In this document: piece after piece, positions 27,156 through 34,883 of the stretch
Layout: each line of letters opens with the position of its first letter
Position numbering within the stretch: position 1 is the first letter of the stretch
NCBI RefSeq assembly: GCF_017792385.1
Contig: NZ_CP051230.1
Coordinates: forward strand, 806,001-870,000
Direction: 5' to 3'
DNA from: Hyphomonas sp.
GTDB lineage: Bacteria; Pseudomonadota; Alphaproteobacteria; Caulobacterales; Hyphomonadaceae
Length of the DNA stretch: 64,000 nt
Made by a program: the position numbers and the translations under genes
The notes under the pieces: model-generated
What the model saw: the letters and a program-made list of their open reading frames with translations, nothing else
What the model was told of the DNA's origin: nothing
The model's database searches: none

Positions 27156-28007
27156 TTAATTGGGGTCGGAGCCTGGCGGCGCGAAAAGCACATTCCACAC
27201 GCTTGCAGCCTTTCGGACATTCAGCAGGTCGCGAGCCATCAACCAGAATTCGTGAAAGTTGATCGTGACCGGGTTGGAGCTTTCCAGCGGCTGGGTTACG
27301 CCATAATCAACGGGCGCCTGTTCAGTTTGGTAGGTTCCGAAGAGAATATCCCAGATGATCAGTATCCCGCCGTAATTTTTGTCGAGATATTCCGGGTTTC
27401 GGCCATGATGCACACGGTGTACGGACGGCGTATTGAAAATCCTGTCCAGAACTCCAAGGCGGCCAATCTTCTCTGTATGTATCCATGTCTGATACACAAC
27501 GACGATGAGTATCGATCCGACAATCTGCACGGCATCGAAACCAAGCATGATCATGGGAATAAAGAAGATCCACTCCACCATTCCCTCAACCCAGGACAAT
27601 CGCAAAGAAGTCGTCAGATTAAATTCAGGCGAGGAGTGATGGACACTGTGATACGCCCAGAAGACACGCCGCTCATGCTCGATGCGATGCATCCAGTAAT
27701 AGGTGAAATCCGCTGCAAGGAGTGCAAGAATCCAGCTCCACCAAGTTACAGGTATTGAAAGAACGGCAAACTGTTCAACAAACAGAATCCCTAAAACAAA
27801 CGCAGTCCCAAAGATGGTTCTTTCGAGGAGTTGATTGCCAATTTCTATCGTGAAATTGGCCAGCGTTTCCCTCCAGCCAGAGCGTCTTCCTGTGGCAAGA
27901 TCAAAAATGGTTTCAGCAAAAATGATCACAAAAAAGAACAGTGCGACTGAGATTACTGCCACAAACAAGCCTTCATGCGGTGCAATCCGCAGTTCAAATG
28001 CACTCAT
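27156..28007 (-). CDS. Sterol desaturase / fatty acid hydroxylase family protein
   Basis: A 283-residue membrane di-iron enzyme. Four hydrophobic segments lie before and around the histidine clusters HRIEH, HSVHH and HRVHHG, which bind the iron pair. Such proteins hydroxylate or desaturate lipids, sterols or alkylglycerols; the substrate is unknown here. The start at 28007 is used because the longer frame to 28295 runs back through the upstream hydrolase gene. Only one base separates it from the hydrolase stop, so it is coupled to it. Confidence 0.88.
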   Translation of the reverse strand: MSAFELRIAPHEGLFVAVISVALFFFVIIFAETIFDLATGRRSGWRETLANFTIEIGNQLLERTIFGTAFVLGILFVEQFAVLSIPVTWWSWILALLAADFTYYWMHRIEHERRVFWAYHSVHHSSPEFNLTTSLRLSWVEGMVEWIFFIPMIMLGFDAVQIVGSILIVVVYQTWIHTEKIGRLGVLDRIFNTPSVHRVHHGRNPEYLDKNYGGILIIWDILFGTYQTEQAPVDYGVTQPLESSNPVTINFHEFWLMARDLLNVRKAASVWNVLFAPPGSDPN

Positions 28008-28008
28008 C

Positions 28009-29094
28009 TCAGTTGCCCTCCTGCTCTTTGGCCGGGAGCGCGGGCGGCGCAATATGATCAAGGCGACTGATCCAATTTGTGATGCGTTCGATGGCGCCAT
28101 CTGCGAAAGCATCCGCCCCGAATACCTCAATCGAAATGATCCGTTGCGTAAGTGCTGCATCGGCGGTGACGTAGCGATCAGATAATGCGGGCAGGAGCAT
28201 ATGATCTGCATCGCGCAATGTAACAATGGCATCAGCACCGGGTGTTTTTGATAAAATGTCCATATAGACTTCGGCGCTTTGGGCGAAGTCGACATTCATG
28301 TCTCTATTGCCAAAAACCGCGAGAACCGGCACGTCGACGCGTGCGAGATCTTCACGGGCATCGCTCCTGAAATTGAGCTTTACAAAGGCCCAGCGTTCTT
28401 CTGACATAACATCATCGCAGCACTCGGGCGCACTGTTCATGAGCTCTTGATAAGCCTGATAGTCAGCTTCCTTGATCAGAAGATCAACAACACGTTTGTC
28501 AAAAGTGAGCGCAATCTCAATTTCCGCATCCGGCGCGCCATCCAGACGCAACCGATTGCGTGTTGTGTATTCAGATTGTTCGAGCCAGTTAATGGCGCCA
28601 GAGACTGACACCATAAATGCGAAATTCTGATCTTTTGAGATGGCTTTTGGCATGACCCAGCCGGCCTGACTGAAGCCCAGTAATCCGATTTCATCCAGGC
28701 GAATATCAGACCTGCGCCGCAGAACATTTGCTGCCGCAATGACCTCATCGGCGCGGTCCTCCATGGACTGGTTCAGCCAATTCCCGCTGGAGCCGCCAAC
28801 ACCGGGCTTGTCCCATGAATAAACGGCAAACCCGGCCTCAGTCAGAGCCTGCATAAAGGGTTTGTAATAGCCATAGCCGTTCCAGGTGCTATCCCCATCC
28901 CCGTGGACAATGAGAACCGCCGGATGCGGCCCGGGCGTCTTTGGAAGCAGTAGCCTGCCAGCCAGCATATTGTCATTATGCGGAAAGTCGGTGCGGGTAT
29001 CTGTCATGCTATGGGAACAGGCCGCCACCAGGACAGTGAGCGATAGCAGCGCAAAAGCGCGGAGCACGCGCAGGATTTCAAGGGGATGGATCAT
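28009..29094 (-). CDS. Alpha/beta hydrolase lipoprotein
   Basis: A 361-residue exported hydrolase. The N-terminus carries a hydrophobic signal and lipobox-like LVAAC (near residues 22-26). The fold motifs are HGDGDSTWNGYGYYKP (oxyanion region), nucleophile Ser in GLLGFSQAGW, Asp in FGNRDMNVD and His in RDADHMLLP. The overall pattern is that of dienelactone-hydrolase or peptidase-like serine hydrolases. A perfect AAGGAGGT ribosome site precedes the ATG. It begins the tight hydrolase-hydroxylase-amine oxidase-NUDIX operon. Confidence 0.88.
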   Translation of the reverse strand: MIHPLEILRVLRAFALLSLTVLVAACSHSMTDTRTDFPHNDNMLAGRLLLPKTPGPHPAVLIVHGDGDSTWNGYGYYKPFMQALTEAGFAVYSWDKPGVGGSSGNWLNQSMEDRADEVIAAANVLRRRSDIRLDEIGLLGFSQAGWVMPKAISKDQNFAFMVSVSGAINWLEQSEYTTRNRLRLDGAPDAEIEIALTFDKRVVDLLIKEADYQAYQELMNSAPECCDDVMSEERWAFVKLNFRSDAREDLARVDVPVLAVFGNRDMNVDFAQSAEVYMDILSKTPGADAIVTLRDADHMLLPALSDRYVTADAALTQRIISIEVFGADAFADGAIERITNWISRLDHIAPPALPAKEQEGN

Positions 29095-29200
29095 GGTTGA
29101 CCTCCTTGGAGATCACGCAGCACCTGTCATCCGGCAGCTCGCCGTGATGAAGCAGGCGAAAATCGGCAGATGCTGCGTGAAGTGTTTACTAGCTGCCCGG

Positions 29201-29803
29201 TTAAAAGCTGAGAATGACACCAATCAGAGCTTGATCTGATTTTAGATCACCAGTCTTCGAGCGGCGATATTCGGTACGCAGACGCAAGCCATCCGTAACA
29301 GCGAACTCAGCGCCGGCTCCAAACATCAGGCCGCCTTTGCGTTTGTCGCGGGTGAATGTTCCGTCGGTGATATCCGTATTCGTCGCCGTGATATCTATCT
29401 TTGAGTTGGCATACCCGACCCGTCCATAGAGCAGTGTTGAGGGTGTTGCGAGAATGCCGGCGCGCGCCGATGCATCCAGCATCAAACCCGGGTCCGCCTT
29501 GAACGAGGCCGTTCCCTGTGTATCATCAACCTCGGGGCCGCCGCGGCCTAAGCCAAGCTCAACGCCCAATACAAGACTGTCGCCCATGGTGACATCATAA
29601 CCTGCAAGACCGCGCAGATTGAAACCCTTGTCGCGGTCCTTCAAAGCAACATTCCCCGGCGCCGTGAGTTCAACCTTGTTACGCTGAAAGCCAGCTTCTC
29701 CGCCAATGAACGGTCCACTGAATGCGCCGTCCGGGCCGGCCATGGCTGGCGTCGCGAACAAGGTCGCCGCGCCGGCAATTACTGCGAGTGATTTTTTTGA
29801 CAT
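29201..29803 (-). CDS. Outer-membrane beta-barrel protein
   Basis: A 200-residue small barrel of the OmpA-like/porin family 'outer membrane beta-barrel' type. The signal peptide is MSKKSLAVIAGAATLFATPAMAG. Alternating strands follow (FIGGEAGFQRNKVEL, GYDVTMGDSLVLGVELGLG, LLYGRVGYANSKIDI, LRLRTEYRRS) and the last strand ends IGVILSF with a terminal Phe, the usual signal for BAM insertion. An AAGGA ribosome site lies 8 bases before the ATG. It is divergent from the two-component system and probably under its control; whether it shares a transcript with the hydrolase operon 106 bases downstream is unclear. Confidence 0.85.
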   Translation of the reverse strand: MSKKSLAVIAGAATLFATPAMAGPDGAFSGPFIGGEAGFQRNKVELTAPGNVALKDRDKGFNLRGLAGYDVTMGDSLVLGVELGLGRGGPEVDDTQGTASFKADPGLMLDASARAGILATPSTLLYGRVGYANSKIDITATNTDITDGTFTRDKRKGGLMFGAGAEFAVTDGLRLRTEYRRSKTGDLKSDQALIGVILSF

Positions 29804-29909
29804 AAGAGAGTCCTTTCACATTTCTGATCAATGTCAGACGCAATGTGAATTCGCGGCATCAAGAAGATTGGAAGATTTGGTCAAGGTTTCGTGGAGCAAT
29901 TTATTTTCG

Positions 29910-29927
29910 TCTCCATCAAATCTCCAT
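29910..29927 (+). promoter_or_regulatory. Direct repeat TCTCCAT, candidate response-regulator site
   Basis: TCTCCAT at 29910-29916 and 29921-29927, 11 bases apart, in the divergent gap between the barrel gene and the response regulator. Direct half-sites at this spacing are typical for OmpR-family regulators. The same heptamer recurs at 31858-31864, in front of the DUF2147 gene. Confidence 0.45.
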
Positions 29928-29989
29928 AAATTCTGGATTGCACGGCACTGTTCATATACTATCCCTCAGCGTTTTTCAGGACTTTGACT

Positions 29990-30688
29990 ATGAGTAACGA
30001 ATTGATCCTCATCGCTGAGGACGAAGGTGAAATTGCAGAAATTATTCAGGCCTATCTGGAACGGGCAGGTTTCCGGACGGTGGTTGCCGGTGATGGGGAA
30101 ATGGCACTCTCCCATTTTCGGCATTTTTCTCCGGCGCTGATACTGCTGGATGTGAAAATGCCGAAACGCGATGGTATCGATGTATTGCGCATTATACGGC
30201 AGACCTCGGACACGCCGGTCATCATGGTAACAGCGATGGCCGAAGATATCGAAAAAATCTCAGCCCTACGTCTAGGTGCGGATGATTACGTCGTTAAACC
30301 CTTCAACACACTGGAGGTCGTTGAACGGATAAAAGCCATCTTGCGGCGCGCCGGTTCGAATGCACAGCGAGGCGACCGGCCCATTACAATCCAGTCTTTA
30401 ATCATAGACCCAAATGCACATGCAGCCTTTTTGGCTCATGAGAGTGGCCGCAAACCGATTCCACTGACACAAACGGAATACAGCATTGTCGCCAGAATGG
30501 CCCGATCGCCGCAACGGGCTTATTCGAGGGCAGAATTGGTTGATGCCTGCCTGCCTGAAGGGGAAGCACTTGAACGCACCATCGACAGCCATGTCTCAAA
30601 TGCAAGACGGAAGCTGGAGGCAAACGGTATCTCAGGGTTTCTGGAAACCGTCCGAGGCGTCGGATACCGATTGGAACCGCTCAAATGA
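29990..30688 (+). CDS. OmpR-family response regulator (BaeR-like)
   Basis: A 232-residue regulator. The receiver domain has the acidic pair AEDEGE, the phospho-acceptor Asp54 in LILLDVKMPKRDG and VKPF near residue 103. The C-terminal winged helix ends in HVSNARRKLEANG and TVRGVGYRLEP. The ATG at 29990 follows CAGGA; a TTG two codons upstream is less likely. It overlaps the histidine kinase by four bases. It probably controls its own promoter and the divergent barrel gene. Confidence 0.92.
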   Translation: MSNELILIAEDEGEIAEIIQAYLERAGFRTVVAGDGEMALSHFRHFSPALILLDVKMPKRDGIDVLRIIRQTSDTPVIMVTAMAEDIEKISALRLGADDYVVKPFNTLEVVERIKAILRRAGSNAQRGDRPITIQSLIIDPNAHAAFLAHESGRKPIPLTQTEYSIVARMARSPQRAYSRAELVDACLPEGEALERTIDSHVSNARRKLEANGISGFLETVRGVGYRLEPLK

Positions 30689-31866
30689 TCGGGCGCGGGT
30701 CAAAACTTCGGACACAGCTTTCATTTTCAATGATCATGACAGCTTTCGTTGCACTTGGCGTGTTTTGTCTGGGTATGATCTCGTTCTACCTGTTCTTGCA
30801 GAAATCCTGGCTCAGCGGACTGAGCGATGAAAACCGGGCCACGCTCCAGACACTCATGGATGATGGAACAGTTTCGTCCGACGCCCTAACCACGCTGATA
30901 AGCACTTTTTCATTTTCGTGGAGCGGCGGATACGCGCAGGCCGAGCTTGCCGCCCTCATCACTTTAGTGATCCTCGCGGCACTGTGCGCTGTTGTTATCG
31001 GTCTTATTATGTCCAAAAGAATGTGCGCCCCAATCGAAACTGTTACAGATGCGGCCCTGGAAATTGCAAACGGCAATTTCACTCTGGCACTGCCTCAAAT
31101 CCAGGGCGGCGCAGCTGAAACAGAAGAGCTTGTGAAAGCCTTCCGTACCATGACCGATGCGCTGTCTGCGGCGGAACGTGAAACCATGGAATCCTCAGCG
31201 GCCATCGCCCATGAATTGCGCACCCCATTGACCATTCTGCGCGGCCGGTTGCAGGGGCTCAATGATGGCGCGTTCGAACCTTCAAAAGAGATGACCGATA
31301 GCCTCATCGCGCAGGTCGATACGCTATCGGGCATTGTTGACGAGCTGAGCCTGCTGTCCCGGCTCAGTGCCGGAAAATTCGAGCTTCAGGCGATCGAAAT
31401 TGACCTTGTTGGAGAAGTTCAAAAGGTCGTAACACCGCTGCGGCCCGACCTTGAATCACTGGGGCTTCAAATCACTCTACTCGATGAGCCCGTGAAACTC
31501 ATCGCAGATCCCGTTCGTATTCGCCAGGCACTAACGGCACTCATCGACAACGTAAAACATTACGCCGCATCTGGACAGCACATCGAAATCTCGACCTATA
31601 AGGATGGCATGCATGGCTATATTGAGGTCAGTGACCGCGGGCCTGGAATCGACCCTGTGGACCACGAAAATGTTTTTCAGCGGTGGTGGCGCGGGGATGA
31701 ATCGCGAAATCGCGCCAAGGGCGGCACGGGACTCGGCCTGTCCGTAGTCAAATCGATCATTGAGGCGCATGGCGGGAAGGTCTCGGCCAGTACGAACGCG
31801 CATGGAGGCGCGACTTTCACACTCTGTTTGCCGCTACCTGGAGATACATCCACAGTCTCTCCATAA
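30685..31866 (+). CDS. Sensor histidine kinase (BaeS-like)
   Basis: A 393-residue inner-membrane kinase. Two membrane helices (about 14-38 and 88-109) bracket a short periplasmic loop of about 50 residues, too small for a large ligand domain. HAMP follows, then the dimerisation helix with phospho-acceptor His176 in SAAIAHELRTPLT, N box ALIDNVKHYA, D box DRGPGI and G box GTGLGLSVVKS. It overlaps the response regulator by four bases (ATGA). The signal is unknown; membrane or envelope stress is plausible given the neighbouring barrel and lipid enzymes. Confidence 0.92.
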   Translation: MIGRGSKLRTQLSFSMIMTAFVALGVFCLGMISFYLFLQKSWLSGLSDENRATLQTLMDDGTVSSDALTTLISTFSFSWSGGYAQAELAALITLVILAALCAVVIGLIMSKRMCAPIETVTDAALEIANGNFTLALPQIQGGAAETEELVKAFRTMTDALSAAERETMESSAAIAHELRTPLTILRGRLQGLNDGAFEPSKEMTDSLIAQVDTLSGIVDELSLLSRLSAGKFELQAIEIDLVGEVQKVVTPLRPDLESLGLQITLLDEPVKLIADPVRIRQALTALIDNVKHYAASGQHIEISTYKDGMHGYIEVSDRGPGIDPVDHENVFQRWWRGDESRNRAKGGTGLGLSVVKSIIEAHGGKVSASTNAHGGATFTLCLPLPGDTSTVSP

Positions 31867-31937
31867 AATCTTGGCAGCTATTCCATCATTAATGCATCAG
31901 ACTCCGGACGACAGGTCAGTGTCGTCTGGAGAGCCAA

Positions 31938-32564
31938 GTGAATATTTCAAATATCAGCGCGGAACAGCGATATCAGCTTACGCAATGGCGGGTCGGCTTT
32001 TTAGTCGTTCTGACGATCGCATTGTCAGCCTGCGCGACTTCGCCCGTTACCAACGAATCTCAAACGCGCGCAGTGCATCCTATAGAAGGAATTTGGCGTA
32101 TCGACGACGCTGCATCCTATATCGAAATACGTCCCTGTAAAAATGACACTGAAAAACTGTGCGGCCACTTAATTGCGTTTGATGGAAATCCGAAAGCACG
32201 GGATTACCTCCACCCAAGCTGGCTTCACTGGGGACAAAAACTCTGCGGCAGCCTTATCGTGGCCGATCTGGAGCAATCAGAAGCGGCTCAGATATATCGC
32301 GGCACCCTTTATGATCCCAATGAGGGCCAGGTTTACAATCTTATTGTTCTTGCAAAGTCCCGCGATGAGATAGAAGCCCGGATTTATCTGGGGGCGAGCA
32401 TTGATGAGGCCATCGGCCTGGGTGTCGGCGCGTTGAGCGGTGACACCGGTATTGTCAGCCTACTTTCATTTTTTACCAGAGCCGGCATTGGCCGGGAGCA
32501 TCTCGGTGAAACCGTGCAATGGCGGCGTGCCAGTTACCCGATTGAAACCTGCAGTGCGGCGTGA
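31938..32564 (+). CDS. DUF2147-like lipoprotein
   Basis: A 208-residue exported protein. The hydrophobic segment VGFLVVLTIALSAC ends in a lipobox Cys (near residue 32). The DUF2147 core is visible in GIWRIDDAASYIEIRPC, LCGHLIAFDGNP, LCGSLIVADLEQ and YRGTLYDPNEGQVY. DUF2147 proteins fold like lipocalin-type barrels; their ligand is unknown. The GTG start at 31938 follows GGAG by 7 bases. It begins 71 bases after the kinase, with a TCTCCAT half-site between them, so it is a likely member of the regulon. Confidence 0.75.
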   Translation: MNISNISAEQRYQLTQWRVGFLVVLTIALSACATSPVTNESQTRAVHPIEGIWRIDDAASYIEIRPCKNDTEKLCGHLIAFDGNPKARDYLHPSWLHWGQKLCGSLIVADLEQSEAAQIYRGTLYDPNEGQVYNLIVLAKSRDEIEARIYLGASIDEAIGLGVGALSGDTGIVSLLSFFTRAGIGREHLGETVQWRRASYPIETCSAA

Positions 32565-32738
32565 CGCGTTCGATTGAATGGCGATATGTCTCACAATCGA
32601 AACAAGCCTGGTCGGCAGCTCACTTTCAGGGGGCCGCCATGGCGGGCAGAGGACGGCAAAATGGGTGCTGGCCTGCATATACCAGCTTAATGATACCGGT
32701 TGTGACGCGCGAGATTTCTTGCGGTCTGAGCAGATGTC

Positions 32739-33149
32739 ATGACCGATAAGCCTGTACCACCGCTCCATTGGGTAAATCCGGACAATATTGCGCTGATTGC
32801 TTTCGGGACGGATGTATCTGACCGTGTGCAACCATACCGGGGCACAGCCGGCAGGCCCTATTTTGAAATCTCGGATATAGAATGTCCGCCCTGGCAAAAT
32901 CGGGAACTTCTGTCTTTTCTGGACGAAAACGAATGCCGGCAGATTGCCATATTTGCGAGCACACTGACGGCCGGGCTGACCGCTTTGGCGATGATGACCG
33001 GGGAACGCGGGCATGACGTTTTTCTGGTCAGCGATGCCGTAAATTCCGCATCGTCAGTTTGGCTGAAAAGACTTGGCAAGACCCATGCCATACTGATTGA
33101 CAAGCATTGGTTTCGTGAAGAGTGGAACCTCGTCTCCGGTTTCGATTGA
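32739..33149 (+). CDS. Short isochorismatase-fold-like protein, active Cys missing
   Basis: A 136-residue protein. The second half follows the isochorismatase fold: LLSFLDENECRQIAIFASTL, TAGLTALAMMTGERGHDVFLVSDAV. In active family members a Cys sits in the T-x-x-C-V turn; here the turn reads ASTLTAGLTA with no Cys. The usual length is 180-200 residues, so it is short at both ends. It may be a degenerate or non-catalytic relative. There is no good ribosome site. It closes the regulator-side cargo group. Confidence 0.45.
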   Translation: MTDKPVPPLHWVNPDNIALIAFGTDVSDRVQPYRGTAGRPYFEISDIECPPWQNRELLSFLDENECRQIAIFASTLTAGLTALAMMTGERGHDVFLVSDAVNSASSVWLKRLGKTHAILIDKHWFREEWNLVSGFD

Positions 33150-33693
33150 TCGGTATTTCTATGATGAAGCGGAATGTAACAAGTGATAGATTGTCTTTTG
33201 TGTCTGAACATTTTTCTTTGAGTTATGACTATGCTCGGCAAACACCATAAACCAAGCTCGGGGAGAGATTCTGACGTTTAGCAGTGCGGATTGGTTTTGG
33301 GGCCACAATCACATCGCGTTCTGAAAAACATAAATTCGGACGCCTCGCGGGCTGGCCCGCGACCGGGCTCGCGTAAACGGACCCGGCTTGCGCCGTGTCC
33401 GCCATGCGGCTTTGATCCCTGGCGCCGTCTTGATTGTCTTGTGGGTCAGCGGACGGCGCTGGCGCGCCGGCATTATGGAGAATTTCCCTTGGCAGTCGGG
33501 GTGGGCGTCAGGCCGGTCTGGCACAGGGCGGCCAGCGCGCAACCGCCTTGGGACTATAAGCTGTCTCAGCGCTTTTAAGTTCTCCTACCAAGACAATTGC
33601 CCGCCGTCCTGATGCCCTGAGCCTGTCCGTCCCTTCCTGCCGCCCACCCCGCCTGCCCGGGGAAATTTGTGTGGGGGCTAAAGGAGACGCGAC
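33150..33693. other. Non-coding gap before the ArdC-parB operon
   Basis: 544 bases without a convincing gene. The right half is GC-rich and ends in GGCTAAAGGAG, the ribosome site of the next gene. A TTGGGAC...GACTATAAG stretch (about 33549-33562) could hold promoter elements. Short frames here have no ribosome sites and no recognisable protein. Confidence 0.5.
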
Positions 33694-34641
33694 ATGAGCA
33701 CCAAGACCGCCAGCCAAGGAACCGCGACGAGAAACCGCAAACCGCGCAAAGCACGGCGCGACCTCTACCAAGAGGTCACCGATACCGTGATTGCCCAGCT
33801 TGAAGCGGGCGCTGTGCCATGGGTGCAGCCTTGGGGCAGACCTGATGTCACGGCCCCTTGTGCGCTGCCCCAAAATGCCAGCACGGGGCGCAGCTATTCG
33901 GGCATCAATATCCTGCTCTTGTGGGGCGCTGCGATTGAGACCGCCCGCACCACCCCTTATTGGCTGACCTTCAAACAGGCCCTTTCCCTTGGCGGCGCTG
34001 TGCGAAAAGGTGAGCGCGGCACAACCGTTTGTTACGCTGACACTTTCATTCCGAAAGCCGAAGCGCAGCGGGCGCAGGGAACGGGCGAAGACGCCCAGCG
34101 CGTGGGATTCTTAAAACGCTATACCGTTTTTAACGCTGACCAGTGTGACGGGCTGGACGACAGATTTTTTGAGGGCGTCACGCCTTTGCCAGAGCGCGAG
34201 TTAATCCCCCGCGCGGAAAAACTGATTGCGGCCACGGGCGCAGATTTTCGGATTGGCGGAGACCGCGCATTCTTTGTGCCGAGCGAAGACTTTATTCAAG
34301 TCCCGCCGCAGCCCGCCTTCCACGACCAGATAAACTATTACCGCACCTGCTTTCATGAACTCGGCCACTGGACGGGACATAAAACCCGCCTTGACCGTAA
34401 TCTGAAAAGCCGTTTCGGAAGTAAGGACTATGCCCGCGAAGAATTGGTCGCGGAAATGGCCAGTGCGTTTATCTGTGCCGCGCAGTCCATCACACCAACC
34501 GTGCGGCATACGGATTATATCGCCAACTGGCTGCAAGTCCTGAAAGAAGACAAGCGCGCGATTTTCCGCGCCGCGTCTCTTGCCAGCAAAGCGGCGGATT
34601 ACATTCTCGCCTTTGAGAACGAAACGGCGGCAGCGGCATGA
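33694..34641 (+). CDS. ArdC-like antirestriction protein with zincin domain
   Basis: A 315-residue protein of the ArdC family. N-terminal ssDNA-binding domain: YQEVTDTVIAQLEAGAVPWVQPWG, SGINILLLWGAA, YWLTFKQALSLGGAVRKGE. The C-terminal metalloprotease-like domain has HELGHWTGHKTRLDR (zinc HExxH-type) and AREELVAEMASAFIC. Such proteins travel with plasmids and ICEs and protect incoming DNA against restriction. The AAAGGAG ribosome site lies 9 bases before ATG. Its stop overlaps the next small gene by four bases (ATGA), which in turn overlaps the ParB-like gene, making a three-gene unit. Confidence 0.88.
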   Translation: MSTKTASQGTATRNRKPRKARRDLYQEVTDTVIAQLEAGAVPWVQPWGRPDVTAPCALPQNASTGRSYSGINILLLWGAAIETARTTPYWLTFKQALSLGGAVRKGERGTTVCYADTFIPKAEAQRAQGTGEDAQRVGFLKRYTVFNADQCDGLDDRFFEGVTPLPERELIPRAEKLIAATGADFRIGGDRAFFVPSEDFIQVPPQPAFHDQINYYRTCFHELGHWTGHKTRLDRNLKSRFGSKDYAREELVAEMASAFICAAQSITPTVRHTDYIANWLQVLKEDKRAIFRAASLASKAADYILAFENETAAAA

Positions 34642-34883
34642 ACCGCCCGAACGCACAGGACTCCGAAGCAACCGATGTTGGCGAGCAGACCCTGACTCCC
34701 GGCGTGCGGCCTGTAACTTTGCGCGACCGCCTCAGTGTTCTGGCCGCCCAGCCCTTGGCCCCGAAACGGAACGCGGGCCTTCCCCAGAAACCCTGTGACC
34801 ACGGCCTGTTTGATGAGGTCGGCCGTGCACAAACAGACCTGTGTGACCTCATCGCTCAATCAATGAAGGAGACAAAACCATGA
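34638..34883 (+). CDS. Small hypothetical protein between ardC-like and parB-like genes
   Basis: An 81-residue protein of unknown function with Pro-rich centre (LAAQPLAPKRNAGLPQKP). Both ends overlap neighbours by four bases (ATGA at each junction), which argues it is translated. No domain, signal or membrane segment seen. Confidence 0.6.
   Translation: MNRPNAQDSEATDVGEQTLTPGVRPVTLRDRLSVLAAQPLAPKRNAGLPQKPCDHGLFDEVGRAQTDLCDLIAQSMKETKP

Noticed and set aside
33291..33578. 95-codon frame before the ArdC-like gene
   Set aside because: No ribosome site, composition Pro/Arg-rich, not similar to any family I know.
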